From: Streptomyces smaragdinus
GTDB taxonomy: Bacteria; Actinomycetota; Actinomycetes; Streptomycetales; Streptomycetaceae
Reading direction: 5' to 3'
Assembly: GCF_009604385.1 (NCBI RefSeq)
Contig: NZ_WEGJ01000031.1
Location: 20,859-84,858, forward strand
DNA length: 64,000 nucleotides
Below the pieces are notes generated by a model that was given only the letters and a program-made list of their open reading frames with translations, ran no database searches and had not been told where the DNA came from. Positions 55,658-64,000 of the stretch are shown piece by piece (positions within the stretch are counted from its first letter, which is position 1; every line of letters starts with the position of its first letter). A program made the position numbers and the translations under genes.

Positions 55658-56848
55658 GTGGACATCACCCTGCTCGGCACCGGCGCCCCCGGCGGGCTCC
55701 CCGAGGCCGACTGCCCCTGCGCCCGCTGTTCCGTCGCCCTCGGGGCGGGGGCGCGTGCCGCCACGTCGGTGCTCGTCGACGGCGTGCTGCTGCTCGACCT
55801 CACCCCCGGCGCCGCCCTGGCCGCGGCGCGTGCGGGGCGCACGCTCGGCGGAGTGCTCCAGGTGCTGCTGTCCCACCCCGCCGGAGGTCCCCCCGTCCAC
55901 GTACCGCCCGGGCTGCCCGCGCCGGCCCGGGCTCCCGAGGGCGAGGAGCTGACGCTGCTGAGCGGGCACCGGGTGCGGGCGGTGGCCGCCGACTCCCCGG
56001 GCACGGGGTACGCGGTGACCGGGCCGGACGGGGCGCGGCTGCTGTACCTGCCGCCGGGCGCCGCGGTGGCGGGGGCCGCGACGGGGCGGGCGTACGACAC
56101 CGTGCTGCTGGACGTGCTGGGCCGCCCCGACGCCCTGGCGGGGCTGCGCGCCGCGAACTGGGCGGGACCGGAGACGGAGGTCCTGGGCGTGCACCTGGGC
56201 CACGACGCGCCCCCCGCCGCGGAGGCGCGGCGGAGGCTGGCCGCCGCGGGGGCGCGGGAGGTGCCGGACGGCACGACGCTCACCGTGGGCGCCGCCGAGC
56301 CCGTCCCCGTACCGCGGCGGACCCTGGTGCTGGGCGGGGCGCGGTCGGGGAAGTCGGTGGAGGCGGAGCGGCGGCTGGCGGCGTATCCGGAGGTGGAGTA
56401 CGTGGCCACCGGCGGCACCCGGGCCGGGGACGCCGAGTGGGCGCGGCGGGTGCGCGAGCACCGGGAGCGGCGGCCGGGGTCCTGGCGTACGACGGAGACC
56501 TGCGACCTCGTACCGCTGCTGGCCGCCGACGGGCCGCCGTTGCTGATCGACTGCCTGTCGCTGTGGCTGACGGACGCCATGGACCGGGCGGGATCCTGGG
56601 CCGGCGGCGACGTCTCCCCGGCCGCCGACGCCCTCGTCGAGGCCTTCCGCACCACCCGCCGCCGGGTCGTCGCCGTGAGCAACGAGGTCGGCTCCGGCGT
56701 GGTGCCCGAGACCCCCGCCGGACGGCTGTTCCGCGACGAGCTGGGGCGGCTGAACGCGGCCGTCGCCGGCGAGTGCGAACAGGTGCTGCTGGCCGTCGCC
56801 GGACAGGTCGCGGTCCTGCGCGGTCCGGGGGCGCCGGGCGGGTCATGA
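55658..56848 (+). CDS. cobU: Metallo-beta-lactamase-like domain fused to CobU (adenosylcobinamide kinase/GTP:cobinamide-P guanylyltransferase)
   Basis: This protein has 396 residues. From about residue 220 it is a complete CobU: P-loop GGARSGKS (K232), the TGGTRAGDAEW region, the guanylylated His in REHRERRP, LLIDCLSLWLTD and VSNEVGSGVVPE. This part phosphorylates adenosylcobinamide and then activates it with GTP. Residues 1-210 resemble a PhnP/PqqB-type MBL domain (ITLLGTGAPGGLPEADCPCARC). The zinc motif HxHxDH seems lost (SHPAGGPPVHV), so it may be structural or ligand-binding. GTG 55658 is preceded by GGAGG at a distance. The gene precedes cobT and cobS. Confidence 0.9.
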   Translation: MDITLLGTGAPGGLPEADCPCARCSVALGAGARAATSVLVDGVLLLDLTPGAALAAARAGRTLGGVLQVLLSHPAGGPPVHVPPGLPAPARAPEGEELTLLSGHRVRAVAADSPGTGYAVTGPDGARLLYLPPGAAVAGAATGRAYDTVLLDVLGRPDALAGLRAANWAGPETEVLGVHLGHDAPPAAEARRRLAAAGAREVPDGTTLTVGAAEPVPVPRRTLVLGGARSGKSVEAERRLAAYPEVEYVATGGTRAGDAEWARRVREHRERRPGSWRTTETCDLVPLLAADGPPLLIDCLSLWLTDAMDRAGSWAGGDVSPAADALVEAFRTTRRRVVAVSNEVGSGVVPETPAGRLFRDELGRLNAAVAGECEQVLLAVAGQVAVLRGPGAPGGS

Positions 56849-56881
56849 TCCCGTGGCCCGGGTGAGCTAATGTGCGCCTCC

Positions 56882-57961
56882 ATGGAGCCCCTCAACCTCG
56901 ACGACTTCATCACCCGCATCGACCGCCCCGACACCGGTGCCCGGCGCGACGCCGTGGACTGGCGCGCGGGCCGGTCCCCCCGGGCGGAGACGCTGGGCAA
57001 GCTCGACGAGCTCGGCCTCTGGCTGGCCGCCGCGCAGGGCTCGGTGCCGGTGAAGCCGGTCGAGCGGCCCAAGGTGGTGCTGTTCGCCGCCGACCACGGG
57101 GTCGCGGCGCTGAACGTGTCGGCCAACGAGCCGGGCACCGCGGTGCGTTTCGCGAGGGCGGCGCTGGCCGGGGAGAGCCCGGTGGCGGTTCTGGCCCGCC
57201 GGTTCGGCGCGGGGCTGCGGGTCGTCGACATGGCACTGGACTGCGATCCGGCCGAACTCCCCGAGGACGTCGTGAAGTACCGCGTACGCCGGGGCTCGGG
57301 CCGGATCGACGTCGAGGACGCGCTCACCCGTGAGCAGACCGACCAGGCGTTCCGTACGGGCATGGCGATCGCCGACGAGGAGGCCGACGCCGGTACCGAT
57401 CTGCTGGTGATGGGTGATCTGTCGGTGGGCGGTACGACGGCCGCCGGCGTGATCGTCGCGGCGCTCTGCGGGACGGACGCGTCCGTGGTCACCGGGCGCG
57501 GCGGGTCGGGGATCGACGATCTGGCGTGGATGCGCAAGTGCGCGGCGATCCGGGACGCGCTGCGCCGGGCGCGGCCGGTGCTCGGCGATCAGCTCGAGCT
57601 GCTGCAGACGGTGGGCGGGGCGGATCTGGCCGCGATGACCGGCTTCCTGCTGCAGGCGGCGATCCGCAAGACCCCGGTGGTCATCGACGGTGTGGTCGGT
57701 GCGGCGGCGGCGCTGATCGGGCAGCGGGCGGCGTTCCGCGCGCCGGACTGGTGGGTCGCGGGGCAGGACTCCGGTGAGCCGGCGCAGGCCAAGGCCCTGG
57801 ACCGGATCGCCCTGGAGCCGCTGCTGGACCACGGGGTCACCTCCGGCGAGGGCCTGGGCGCGGTGCTGGCGCTGCCGCTGATCCAGGCGGCGGCGGAGCT
57901 GTGGTCGGCGCTGCCGGAGCTGCCGGCCGTGCGGGACGCGGCCGTCGACGACATCACGTGA
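56882..57961 (+). CDS. cobT: Nicotinate-nucleotide-dimethylbenzimidazole phosphoribosyltransferase
   Basis: This 359-residue enzyme makes alpha-ribazole phosphate for the lower ligand of cobalamin. Motifs are VVLFAADHGVAALNVSANEPG, LLVMGDLSVGGTTAAG, GGADLAAMTGFLLQAA and the C-terminal HGVTSGEGLGAVLALPL with the catalytic Glu. ATG 56882 lies 8 bp after TAATGT, so an extra leaderless promoter may exist inside the cluster. It overlaps cobS by 4 bp. Confidence 0.95.
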   Translation: MEPLNLDDFITRIDRPDTGARRDAVDWRAGRSPRAETLGKLDELGLWLAAAQGSVPVKPVERPKVVLFAADHGVAALNVSANEPGTAVRFARAALAGESPVAVLARRFGAGLRVVDMALDCDPAELPEDVVKYRVRRGSGRIDVEDALTREQTDQAFRTGMAIADEEADAGTDLLVMGDLSVGGTTAAGVIVAALCGTDASVVTGRGGSGIDDLAWMRKCAAIRDALRRARPVLGDQLELLQTVGGADLAAMTGFLLQAAIRKTPVVIDGVVGAAAALIGQRAAFRAPDWWVAGQDSGEPAQAKALDRIALEPLLDHGVTSGEGLGAVLALPLIQAAAELWSALPELPAVRDAAVDDIT

Positions 57962-58734
57962 TCCCCGACGCTCTCCGCTTCGCGTTCGGCACCCTGACGG
58001 CGCTCCCGGTGACCGTGCGCCGCTGGGACCGTCCCGCGGCCCGCGACGGCATGCGGGCGGCCCCGGCGGTGGGCGTGGTCCTCGGCCTGTGCGCGGCGGG
58101 GGCCGGCGGGCTGCTGTCCGCGGCGGGGGCCGGACCGCTGCTCGCGGCGGTGGCGGCGGTGGCCGTCCCGGCTGCGCTGACGCGGGGCCTGCACCTCGAC
58201 GGCCTCGCGGACACGGCGGACGGCCTGGGCTCGGGCAAGCCCCCGGAGGCTGCCCTGGCGGTCATGCGTCAGTCGGACATCGGCCCGTTCGGCGTGGTCA
58301 CCCTGACGCTCACGCTGCTGGCGCAGGTGGCGGCGGTGACGGAGCTGTACGGGACGCGGGGCTGGGCGTTCACGACGCCGGCGCTGACGGCGTCGGCGGT
58401 GACGGCCCGCGCGTCCCTGACGCTGGCCTGCCGCCCGTCGGTCCCCCCGTCCCGCCCGGAGGGCCTGGGCGCGGCGGTGGCGGGCACGGTGCCCACGCCG
58501 TGGGCGTACGGCATCGCGACGACGTGCGCGGCGGCGGTGGCCGCTGTGACGTGGCCCCTGTCCGGCCCGGGGGACGCCCTCCGCCTCACGGCGGCATGCG
58601 CGGCGGGCCTCATCGCCTCAACCCTCCTGCTCCGCCACTGCGTCCGCCGCCTGAGGGGCATCACGGGGGACGTATTCGGCGCGTTGGCGGAGACAGCGGC
58701 AACGGCGGCCCTCGTAACGGCAACGCTGGGCTGA
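57958..58734 (+). CDS. cobS: Adenosylcobinamide-GDP ribazoletransferase (cobalamin synthase)
   Basis: This 258-residue polytopic membrane enzyme joins AdoCbi-GDP, made by the CobU domain, to alpha-ribazole(-phosphate), made by CobT. The signature RGLHLDGLADTADGLG (acidic metal site) and the membrane segments are typical. GTG at 57958 overlaps the cobT stop (GTGA). With the two upstream genes it completes the nucleotide-loop assembly steps. Confidence 0.94.
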   Translation: MIPDALRFAFGTLTALPVTVRRWDRPAARDGMRAAPAVGVVLGLCAAGAGGLLSAAGAGPLLAAVAAVAVPAALTRGLHLDGLADTADGLGSGKPPEAALAVMRQSDIGPFGVVTLTLTLLAQVAAVTELYGTRGWAFTTPALTASAVTARASLTLACRPSVPPSRPEGLGAAVAGTVPTPWAYGIATTCAAAVAAVTWPLSGPGDALRLTAACAAGLIASTLLLRHCVRRLRGITGDVFGALAETAATAALVTATLG

Positions 58735-58742
58735 CGCAATTC

Positions 58743-58783
58743 AGCCCGTCCGGCGTTTGAGGACATCAGCGCGAAGCGCTGAT
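58743..58783. repeat. Dispersed repeat copy, inverted, with hairpin
   Basis: AGCCCGTCCGGCGTTTGAGGAC is the reverse complement of the 41563-41584 copy except for its last base. It is followed by the perfect hairpin ATCAGCGC-GAA-GCGCTGAT. It lies 8 bp after the cobS stop and may act as its terminator or as a REP-like element. Confidence 0.82.
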
Positions 58784-58942
58784 ACGCGACAGCCGACGCA
58801 ACCGCACCCACCGGTAACGGCACCGTCGCCACGCGCCGACGCAACCGGCCCATACCGACAACCCCCCACCACGCCCCCAGGCGTAGAGTGCCGCGTAAAG
58901 ACCACCCCCACCCCACCGACGCCGAAAGAGGCCGACCCCCCA

Positions 58943-60454
58943 GTGACCGCTCTATCCCTCAGCACCACATCCGCCGCAACGGCGCGCGCGGATGCCGTAG
59001 TCGTAGGCCTCACGAAGGGCGACGACGGCCCCGTCGTGGCCCCCGGCGCCGAAGCCGTCGACGAGGCGTTCGCAGGAAAGCTGGCCGACGTTCTGCAGAC
59101 CCTGGGCGCCACCGGCGGCGAGGGCGAGACCACGAAGCTGCCGGCCCCCGACGGCCTGAAGTCCGACGTCGTGCTGGCCGTCGGCCTCGGCGACGTCCCC
59201 GAGGAGGGCCACGACGCCGAGACGCTGCGCCGCGCCGCCGGCGCCGCCGCCCGCGCGCTGCACGGCACGAAGAAGGCCGTGTTCGCCCTGCCCATCGAGG
59301 ACGCCGGCGACGTCGCGGCGATCGCCGAGGGCGTGCTGCTGGGCGCGTACTCCTTCGACGAGTACCGCGAGCAGCCGAAGAACGGCAAGGGCAAGGCCCC
59401 CCTCGCCGACGCCGTGATCACCGGCGCCAAGCCGCGCGACAAGGCGCACAAGGAAGCCGCCGCCCGCGCGCAGGTCCTGGCCGACGAGGTCAACCGCGCC
59501 CGCGACCTGATCAACATCCCGTCCAACGACCTGACCCCCAAGACCTTCGCCGAGCGGGCCGCCGAGGCCGGCAAGGAGCACGGCTTCAAGGTCGAGATCC
59601 TGGACGAGAAGGCCCTCGCGAAGGGCGGCTTCGGCGGCATCCTGGGCGTCGGCCAGGGCTCCGAGAACCCCCCGCGCCTGGTAAAGCTCAGCTACTCGCC
59701 GGCCAAGGCGAAGAAGCACGTCGCGCTGGTCGGCAAGGGCATCACGTACGACTCGGGCGGCATCTCCCTCAAGCCCGCCGGGCACAACGAGACGATGAAG
59801 TGCGACATGAGCGGCGCCGCCGCCGTCCTGTCGACCGTCGCCACCGCCGCCCGCCTGGGCCTCGGCACCAAGGTGACCGGCTGGCTGGCGCTGGCCGAGA
59901 ACATGCCGTCCGGCTCCGCCACCCGCCCCGGCGACGTGCTGCGGATGTACAGCGGCAAGACGGTGGAGGTGCTGAACACCGACGCCGAGGGCCGCCTGGT
60001 GCTGGCCGACGCGCTGACCCGCGCCTCGGAGGAGACCCCGGACGCGCTGCTGGACGTGGCGACCCTGACCGGCGCGATGGTGCTGGCCCTGGGCAACCGT
60101 ACGTTCGGCATCATGGCCAACGACGACGACTTCCGTACCGCGGTCCACGAGGCCGCCGCGGACGCCGGCGAGCAGTCGTGGCCGATGCCGATGCCGGCGG
60201 AGCTGAAGGAGGGCATGAAGTCCCCCGTCGCCGACATCGCCAACATGGGCGAGCGGATGGGCGGCGGCCTGGTCGCCGGCCTGTTCCTCGAGGAGTTCGT
60301 GGGCGAGGGCATCACCTGGGCGCACCTGGACATCGCGGGCCCGGCGTTCAACACCTCCGGCCCCTTCGGCTACACCCCGAAGGGCGGCACGGGCTCGGCG
60401 GTACGCACCCTCGTCACGCTGCTCGAGCGGACCGACGCGGGCGAGCTGCTGTAG
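58943..60454 (+). CDS. pepA: Leucyl aminopeptidase (M17)
   Basis: This 503-residue two-metal cytosolic aminopeptidase has an N-terminal macro-like domain (about 1-170) and a C-terminal catalytic domain. The latter has GKGITYDSGGISLKP (Lys and Asp ligands), KCDMSGAAAV and the M17 signature NTDAEGRLVLADAL. GTG 58943 follows AAAGAGG at longish spacing. It probably recycles peptides and glutathione- or mycothiol-type conjugates. It is a single gene with its own terminator. Confidence 0.95.
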   Translation: MTALSLSTTSAATARADAVVVGLTKGDDGPVVAPGAEAVDEAFAGKLADVLQTLGATGGEGETTKLPAPDGLKSDVVLAVGLGDVPEEGHDAETLRRAAGAAARALHGTKKAVFALPIEDAGDVAAIAEGVLLGAYSFDEYREQPKNGKGKAPLADAVITGAKPRDKAHKEAAARAQVLADEVNRARDLINIPSNDLTPKTFAERAAEAGKEHGFKVEILDEKALAKGGFGGILGVGQGSENPPRLVKLSYSPAKAKKHVALVGKGITYDSGGISLKPAGHNETMKCDMSGAAAVLSTVATAARLGLGTKVTGWLALAENMPSGSATRPGDVLRMYSGKTVEVLNTDAEGRLVLADALTRASEETPDALLDVATLTGAMVLALGNRTFGIMANDDDFRTAVHEAAADAGEQSWPMPMPAELKEGMKSPVADIANMGERMGGGLVAGLFLEEFVGEGITWAHLDIAGPAFNTSGPFGYTPKGGTGSAVRTLVTLLERTDAGELL

Positions 60455-60492
60455 GGGTCGACCCCTACCCGCTGATCGCTGAGAGCTGAATG

Positions 60493-60523
60493 AAGGGCCC
60501 CGGGGCACGCCCCCGGGGCCCTT
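60493..60523 (+). terminator. pepA terminator
   Basis: AAGGGCCCCGGGG-CACGC-CCCCGGGGCCCTT is a perfect 13-bp stem followed by TCGCGTC, starting 38 bp after the stop. Confidence 0.9.
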
Positions 60524-60747
60524 TCGCGTCCCCGACCTGGTCCTTTTGTCAGATTACGGCTCCCTACGGGCGCCCCCGCGTCCCGCACGCTCCGAACAAG
60601 TGCGAAGATGAGACCTCAGCGGGTCCTTGGCAGGGCAGCCCCGCTTGATCACGCGGCAGTACAGCGTCCCTCCGGGGGCGCTGACGAACCAAAGCCGCCG
60701 AGTACCGGCACCCCGGTGGCCCGGCGCACACGCATGGAGGACGTGAC

Positions 60748-62136
60748 GTGGCGAACGACGCCAGCACCGTTTTCGACCTGGTGGTACTCGGCGGCGGTAG
60801 CGGCGGTTACGCCGCCGCCCTGCGAGCTGCCCAGCTGGGTCTTGACGTCGCCCTGATCGAGAAGGACAAGCTGGGCGGCACCTGTCTGCACCGTGGCTGC
60901 ATCCCGACGAAGGCCCTGCTGCACGCCGGTGAGATCGCGGACCAGGCCCGCGAGAGCGAGCAGTTCGGCGTGAAGGCGACCCTCGAGGGCGTCGACATGC
61001 CGGGCGTGCACAAGTACAAGGACGAGGTGGTCTCGGGCCTGTACAAGGGCCTGCAGGGCCTGGTGGCCTCGCGCAAGATCACCTATGTGACGGGCGAGGG
61101 CCGGCTGTCCTCCCCCACCTCCGTGGACGTGGACGGCGCCCGCTACCAGGGCCGCCACATCCTCCTCGCCTCCGGCTCCGTACCGCGCTCGCTGCCCGGT
61201 CTGCGGATCGACGGCGACCGCATCATCACCTCGGACCACGCGCTGGTCCTGGACCGCGTCCCGAAGTCGGCGATCGTGCTGGGCGGCGGCGTGATCGGCG
61301 TCGAGTTCGCCTCGGCGTGGAAGTCCTTCGGCGCGGACGTCACGATCATCGAGGGTCTGGGGCACCTCGTCCCGGTCGAGGACGAGAACAGCTCCAAGCT
61401 GCTGGAGCGGGCCTTCCGCAAGCGCGGCATCAAGTTCAACCTGGGCACCTTCTTCTCGAAGGCCGAGTACACCGCGGACGGCGTCAAGGTCACCCTCGCG
61501 GACGGCAAGGAGTTCGAGGCCGAGGTGCTGCTCGTCGCGATCGGCCGCGGCCCGGTCTCCGAGGGCCTCGGTTACGAGGAGCAGGGCGTCGCGATGGACC
61601 GCGGCTGCGTTCTGGTGGACGAGTACATGCGGACGAACGTGCCGACCATCTCGGCCGTCGGCGACCTCGTCCCGACCCTCCAGCTCGCGCACGTCGGCTT
61701 CGCCGAGGGCATCCTGGTGGCGGAGCGGCTCGCCGGTCTGAAGACCGTACCGATCGACTACGACGGTGTGCCGCGGGTGACGTACTGCCACCCGGAGGTA
61801 GCGTCCGTGGGCATCACCGAGGCGAAGGCCAAGGAGGTCTACGGGGCCGACAAGGTCGTCGCGCTGAAGTACAACCTCGCGGGCAACGGCAAGAGCAAGA
61901 TCCTCAAGACCGCGGGCGAGATCAAGCTCGTCCAGGTCAAGGACGGCCCCGTCGTCGGCGTACACATGGTCGGAGACCGCATGGGCGAGCAGGTCGGCGA
62001 AGCCCAGCTGATCTACAACTGGGAGGCGCTGCCCTCCGAGGTGGCCCAGCTCATCCACGCGCACCCGACGCAGAACGAGGCGATGGGCGAGGCCCACCTG
62101 GCTCTCGCCGGCAAGCCGCTGCACTCCCACGACTGA
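60748..62136 (+). CDS. lpd: Dihydrolipoamide dehydrogenase (E3)
   Basis: This 462-residue FAD enzyme reoxidizes dihydrolipoamide in 2-oxoacid dehydrogenase complexes. It has the FAD motif VVLGGGSGGYAAALRAAQLG, redox disulfide C46-LHRG-C51, NAD motif IVLGGGVIGVEFASAW, FAD phosphate motif ISAVGDLV and the C-terminal catalytic pair in HAHPTQNEAMGEAHLAL. GTG 60748 follows GGAGG. The E2 gene begins 42 bp downstream, so they form one operon, with E1 elsewhere. The 293 bp upstream hold the pepA terminator and presumably the lpd promoter. Confidence 0.96.
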   Translation: MANDASTVFDLVVLGGGSGGYAAALRAAQLGLDVALIEKDKLGGTCLHRGCIPTKALLHAGEIADQARESEQFGVKATLEGVDMPGVHKYKDEVVSGLYKGLQGLVASRKITYVTGEGRLSSPTSVDVDGARYQGRHILLASGSVPRSLPGLRIDGDRIITSDHALVLDRVPKSAIVLGGGVIGVEFASAWKSFGADVTIIEGLGHLVPVEDENSSKLLERAFRKRGIKFNLGTFFSKAEYTADGVKVTLADGKEFEAEVLLVAIGRGPVSEGLGYEEQGVAMDRGCVLVDEYMRTNVPTISAVGDLVPTLQLAHVGFAEGILVAERLAGLKTVPIDYDGVPRVTYCHPEVASVGITEAKAKEVYGADKVVALKYNLAGNGKSKILKTAGEIKLVQVKDGPVVGVHMVGDRMGEQVGEAQLIYNWEALPSEVAQLIHAHPTQNEAMGEAHLALAGKPLHSHD

Positions 62137-62178
62137 TCCAGGGCACGCAAAGTCCGCACAGAAGGAGCAACAGAAACC

Positions 62179-63945
62179 ATGGCGGTTTCCGTAACACTGC
62201 CCGCGCTCGGCGAGAGCGTGTCCGAAGGCACCGTCACCCGCTGGCTGAAGGCCGAGGGTGAGCGCGTCGAGGCCGACGAGCCGCTGCTCGAGGTCTCGAC
62301 CGACAAGGTCGACACCGAGATCCCGGCGCCCGCGTCCGGCATCCTGGCCTCCATCAAGGTGGCCGAGGACGAGACGGTCGAGGTCGGCGCCGAGCTGGCG
62401 ATCATCGACGACGGTTCGGGCGCCCCGGCCCCGGCCCCGGCCGCTGCCGCCCCGGCGCAGGAGGCCCCCGCGGCTCCCGCCCCGGCCCCCGTCCAGGAGG
62501 CTCCGGCCGCCCCCGCCCCCGCCCCCGCTCCGGCCGCCGCCCCCGCGGGTGGCGCCACCGGCACCGACGTGACCCTGCCGGAGCTCGGCGAGTCCGTGTC
62601 CGAGGGCACGGTCACCCGCTGGCTGAAGCAGGTCGGCGACAGCGTCGACGTCGACGAGCCGCTGCTGGAGATCTCCACCGACAAGGTCGACACCGAGATC
62701 CCCTCGCCGGCCGCCGGCACCCTGCTCGAGATCCTGGTGCAGGAGGACGAGACGGCCGCGGTGGGCGCCAAGCTCGCCGTGATCGGCGCGGCGGGTGCCG
62801 CTCCGGCCGCCGCCCCCGCCCCGGCCGCTCCGGCCCCGGCCGCCGCCCCGGCGCCCGCGCCGACCCCCGCCCCGGCTCCGGCGCCCACCCCGGCCGCCCC
62901 GGCTCCGGCGCCCGTCGCCCCGACCCCCGCCCCCGCTGCCGTCCCGGCCACCCCGGCTCCCGCTCCGGCCGCCACCCCGGCGCCCGCCGCGGCTCCGCGG
63001 GCCACCGGCGGCGAGGCCGACGGCGCGTACGTGACGCCGCTGGTCCGTAAGCTCGCCGCCGAGAACGGCGTCAGCCTGGCGTCCGTCAAGGGCACCGGCG
63101 TCGGCGGCCGGATCCGCAAGCAGGACGTGCTCGCCGCCGCGGAGGCCGCCAAGGCGCCCGCGCCCGCCGCCGCCCCGGCCGCGTCGTACGCCCCGAAGGC
63201 CCCGGTCATCGAGGCGTCGCCGCTGCGCGGTCAGACGGTCAAGATGCCGCGGATCCGCAAGGTCATCGGCGACAACATGATGAAGGCCCTGCACGGGCAG
63301 GCCCAGCTCTCCTCCATGATCGAGGTGGACATCACCAAGATCATGAAGATGCGGGCCCGCGCGAAGGACGCCTTCGCCTCCCGTGAGGGCGTGAAGCTCT
63401 CCCCGATGCCGTTCTTCGTCAAGGCGGCGGTCCAGGCCCTGAAGTCCAACCCGGTCGTCAACGCCCGGATCAACGAGGCCGAGGGCACGATCACCTACTT
63501 CGACACCGAGAACGTCGGTATCGCGGTGGACTCCGAGAAGGGCCTGATGACCCCGGTCATCAAGGGCGCCGGCGACCTCAACATCGCCGGTATCGCCCGC
63601 CGGACCGCGGAGCTGGCGGGCCATGTGCGCGCGGGCAAGATCAGCCCCGACGACCTGGCCGGCGCGACCTTCACGATCAGCAACACCGGCTCGCGCGGCG
63701 TGCTGTTCGACACGATCATCGTGCCGCCGAACCAGGTCGGCATCCTGGGCATCGGCTCCACCGTCAAGCGCCCCGTGGTCATCGACCACCCGGAGCTGGG
63801 CGAGACGATCGCGGTCCGCCACATGGCGTACCTGACGCTCTCCTACGACCACCGCCTGGTGGACGGCGCCGACGCGGCCCGCTACCTGACGACGGTCAAG
63901 CAGATCCTGGAGGCGGGCGAGTTCGAGACCGAGCTCGGCCTCTGA
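62179..63945 (+). CDS. sucB: 2-oxoacid dehydrogenase E2 (dihydrolipoamide succinyltransferase type) with two lipoyl domains
   Basis: This 588-residue E2 has two lipoyl domains with lipoyl lysines K43 and K169 in STDKVDTEIP, and long Ala/Pro linkers (about 83-128 and 212-275). An E3-binding domain follows (about 285-325, TPLVRKLAAENGVSLASVKGTGVGGRIRKQDV), then the acyltransferase core with H558 and D562 in DHRLVDG. Whether it serves the 2-oxoglutarate or pyruvate complex cannot be decided here; actinobacteria can use one E2 in a mixed complex. ATG follows GAAGGAG. It is co-transcribed with lpd. Confidence 0.94.
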   Translation: MAVSVTLPALGESVSEGTVTRWLKAEGERVEADEPLLEVSTDKVDTEIPAPASGILASIKVAEDETVEVGAELAIIDDGSGAPAPAPAAAAPAQEAPAAPAPAPVQEAPAAPAPAPAPAAAPAGGATGTDVTLPELGESVSEGTVTRWLKQVGDSVDVDEPLLEISTDKVDTEIPSPAAGTLLEILVQEDETAAVGAKLAVIGAAGAAPAAAPAPAAPAPAAAPAPAPTPAPAPAPTPAAPAPAPVAPTPAPAAVPATPAPAPAATPAPAAAPRATGGEADGAYVTPLVRKLAAENGVSLASVKGTGVGGRIRKQDVLAAAEAAKAPAPAAAPAASYAPKAPVIEASPLRGQTVKMPRIRKVIGDNMMKALHGQAQLSSMIEVDITKIMKMRARAKDAFASREGVKLSPMPFFVKAAVQALKSNPVVNARINEAEGTITYFDTENVGIAVDSEKGLMTPVIKGAGDLNIAGIARRTAELAGHVRAGKISPDDLAGATFTISNTGSRGVLFDTIIVPPNQVGILGIGSTVKRPVVIDHPELGETIAVRHMAYLTLSYDHRLVDGADAARYLTTVKQILEAGEFETELGL

Positions 63946-63967
63946 CCAGCGCCACGCACGAAGGCCG

Positions 63968-64000
63968 CGGCCCCGTCCGGAATCACTCCGGACGGGGCCG
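63968..64000 (+). terminator. Terminator after sucB (reaches window end)
   Basis: CGGCCCCGTCCGGA-ATCAC-TCCGGACGGGGCCG is a perfect 14-bp stem beginning 22 bp beyond the stop. The window ends at its last base, so any T-tract is not seen. Confidence 0.85.

Noticed and set aside
62425..63000. Repetitive GCCCCGGCCCCGGC-like DNA that looks like a tandem repeat
   Set aside because: It encodes the Ala/Pro linkers of the E2 protein in frame and is the expected flexible-linker composition.
60649..63852. A minus-strand open frame of more than 1000 codons opposite lpd and sucB
   Set aside because: Its sequence is low-complexity Gly/Arg/Asp/Val and mirrors codon bias of the plus-strand genes, which have full catalytic motifs. 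It is an antisense artefact of high GC.
1..64000. CRISPR arrays, IS elements, prophage genes, tRNA or rRNA genes
   Set aside because: No direct-repeat arrays, transposase or integrase motifs, or RNA-gene sequences were recognised. Gene content is core metabolism throughout.

Overview
The window is high-GC actinobacterial chromosome, almost certainly Streptomyces. Codons are strongly G/C biased at the third position, GTG (and one TTG) starts are common, and many genes look leaderless. From memory, gene order follows the conserved core arm of S. coelicolor from about the bacterioferritin/aroH region to pdhL/sucB. There are no phage, IS, CRISPR, rRNA or tRNA genes. This is housekeeping DNA, and its interest lies mostly in regulation and domain architecture.

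Layout. 1-3.1 kb: deoxyribonuclease IV (5' end outside the window), a His-rich DUF4396 membrane protein behind a CsoR-like site, a small molybdopterin oxidoreductase, and bacterioferritin with its ferredoxin behind an iron box. 3.1-7.8 kb: class II DAHP synthase facing a fused anthranilate synthase with a Trp-rich leader peptide and attenuator, then phosphofructokinase. 7.9-10.7 kb: a plsC-sensor kinase-regulator operon (MacS/MacR-like). 10.8-21.8 kb: a hydrolase, PimB-like mannosyltransferase, acyl-CoA ligase, SRPBCC protein, ArsA-like ATPase, DUF5304, glucokinase, an EEP-fold enzyme and a PIG-V-like membrane transferase. 21.8-27.2 kb: a metalloprotease-like exported protein, two paralogous NlpC/P60 wall hydrolases and a NYN-domain protein. 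27.3-30.3 kb: an Lrp-type ligand-binding protein with a possible upstream ORF, a cysteine desulfurase-like enzyme under a SAM-IV riboswitch, and trpD.

30.5-39.9 kb: the respiratory supercomplex genes, all on the minus strand, as two translationally coupled operons (ctaCDF and ctaE-qcrCAB). They are separated by an L,D-transpeptidase and a receiver-like gene. 40-47 kb: an IscS-TusA fusion, a lipoprotein, an adenosine kinase-type PfkB enzyme, an ErpA-type Fe-S carrier, quinolinate synthase with three matching operator-like palindromes, and a GNAT enzyme. 47-54.6 kb: an RND transporter, a two-component pair, PspA with its partner, and a DUF3043 membrane protein. 54.8-64 kb: a DinB-like protein behind a palindrome, an MBL-CobU fusion with cobT and cobS (late cobalamin assembly), leucyl aminopeptidase, then lpd and sucB.

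Several genes form connected themes. aroH, trpE and trpD serve tryptophan synthesis. The erpA, nadA, IscS-TusA and SAM-IV loci concern sulfur and Fe-S chemistry; quinolinate synthase itself carries a 4Fe-4S cluster. Two dispersed repeat families recur through the window, and one has been absorbed into a coding sequence. I did not find a wholly new multi-gene system. The best leads are the triple palindrome before nadA, the degenerate MBL-CobU fusion, the CsoR-like site on the DUF4396 gene and the possible uORF before the Lrp-type gene.
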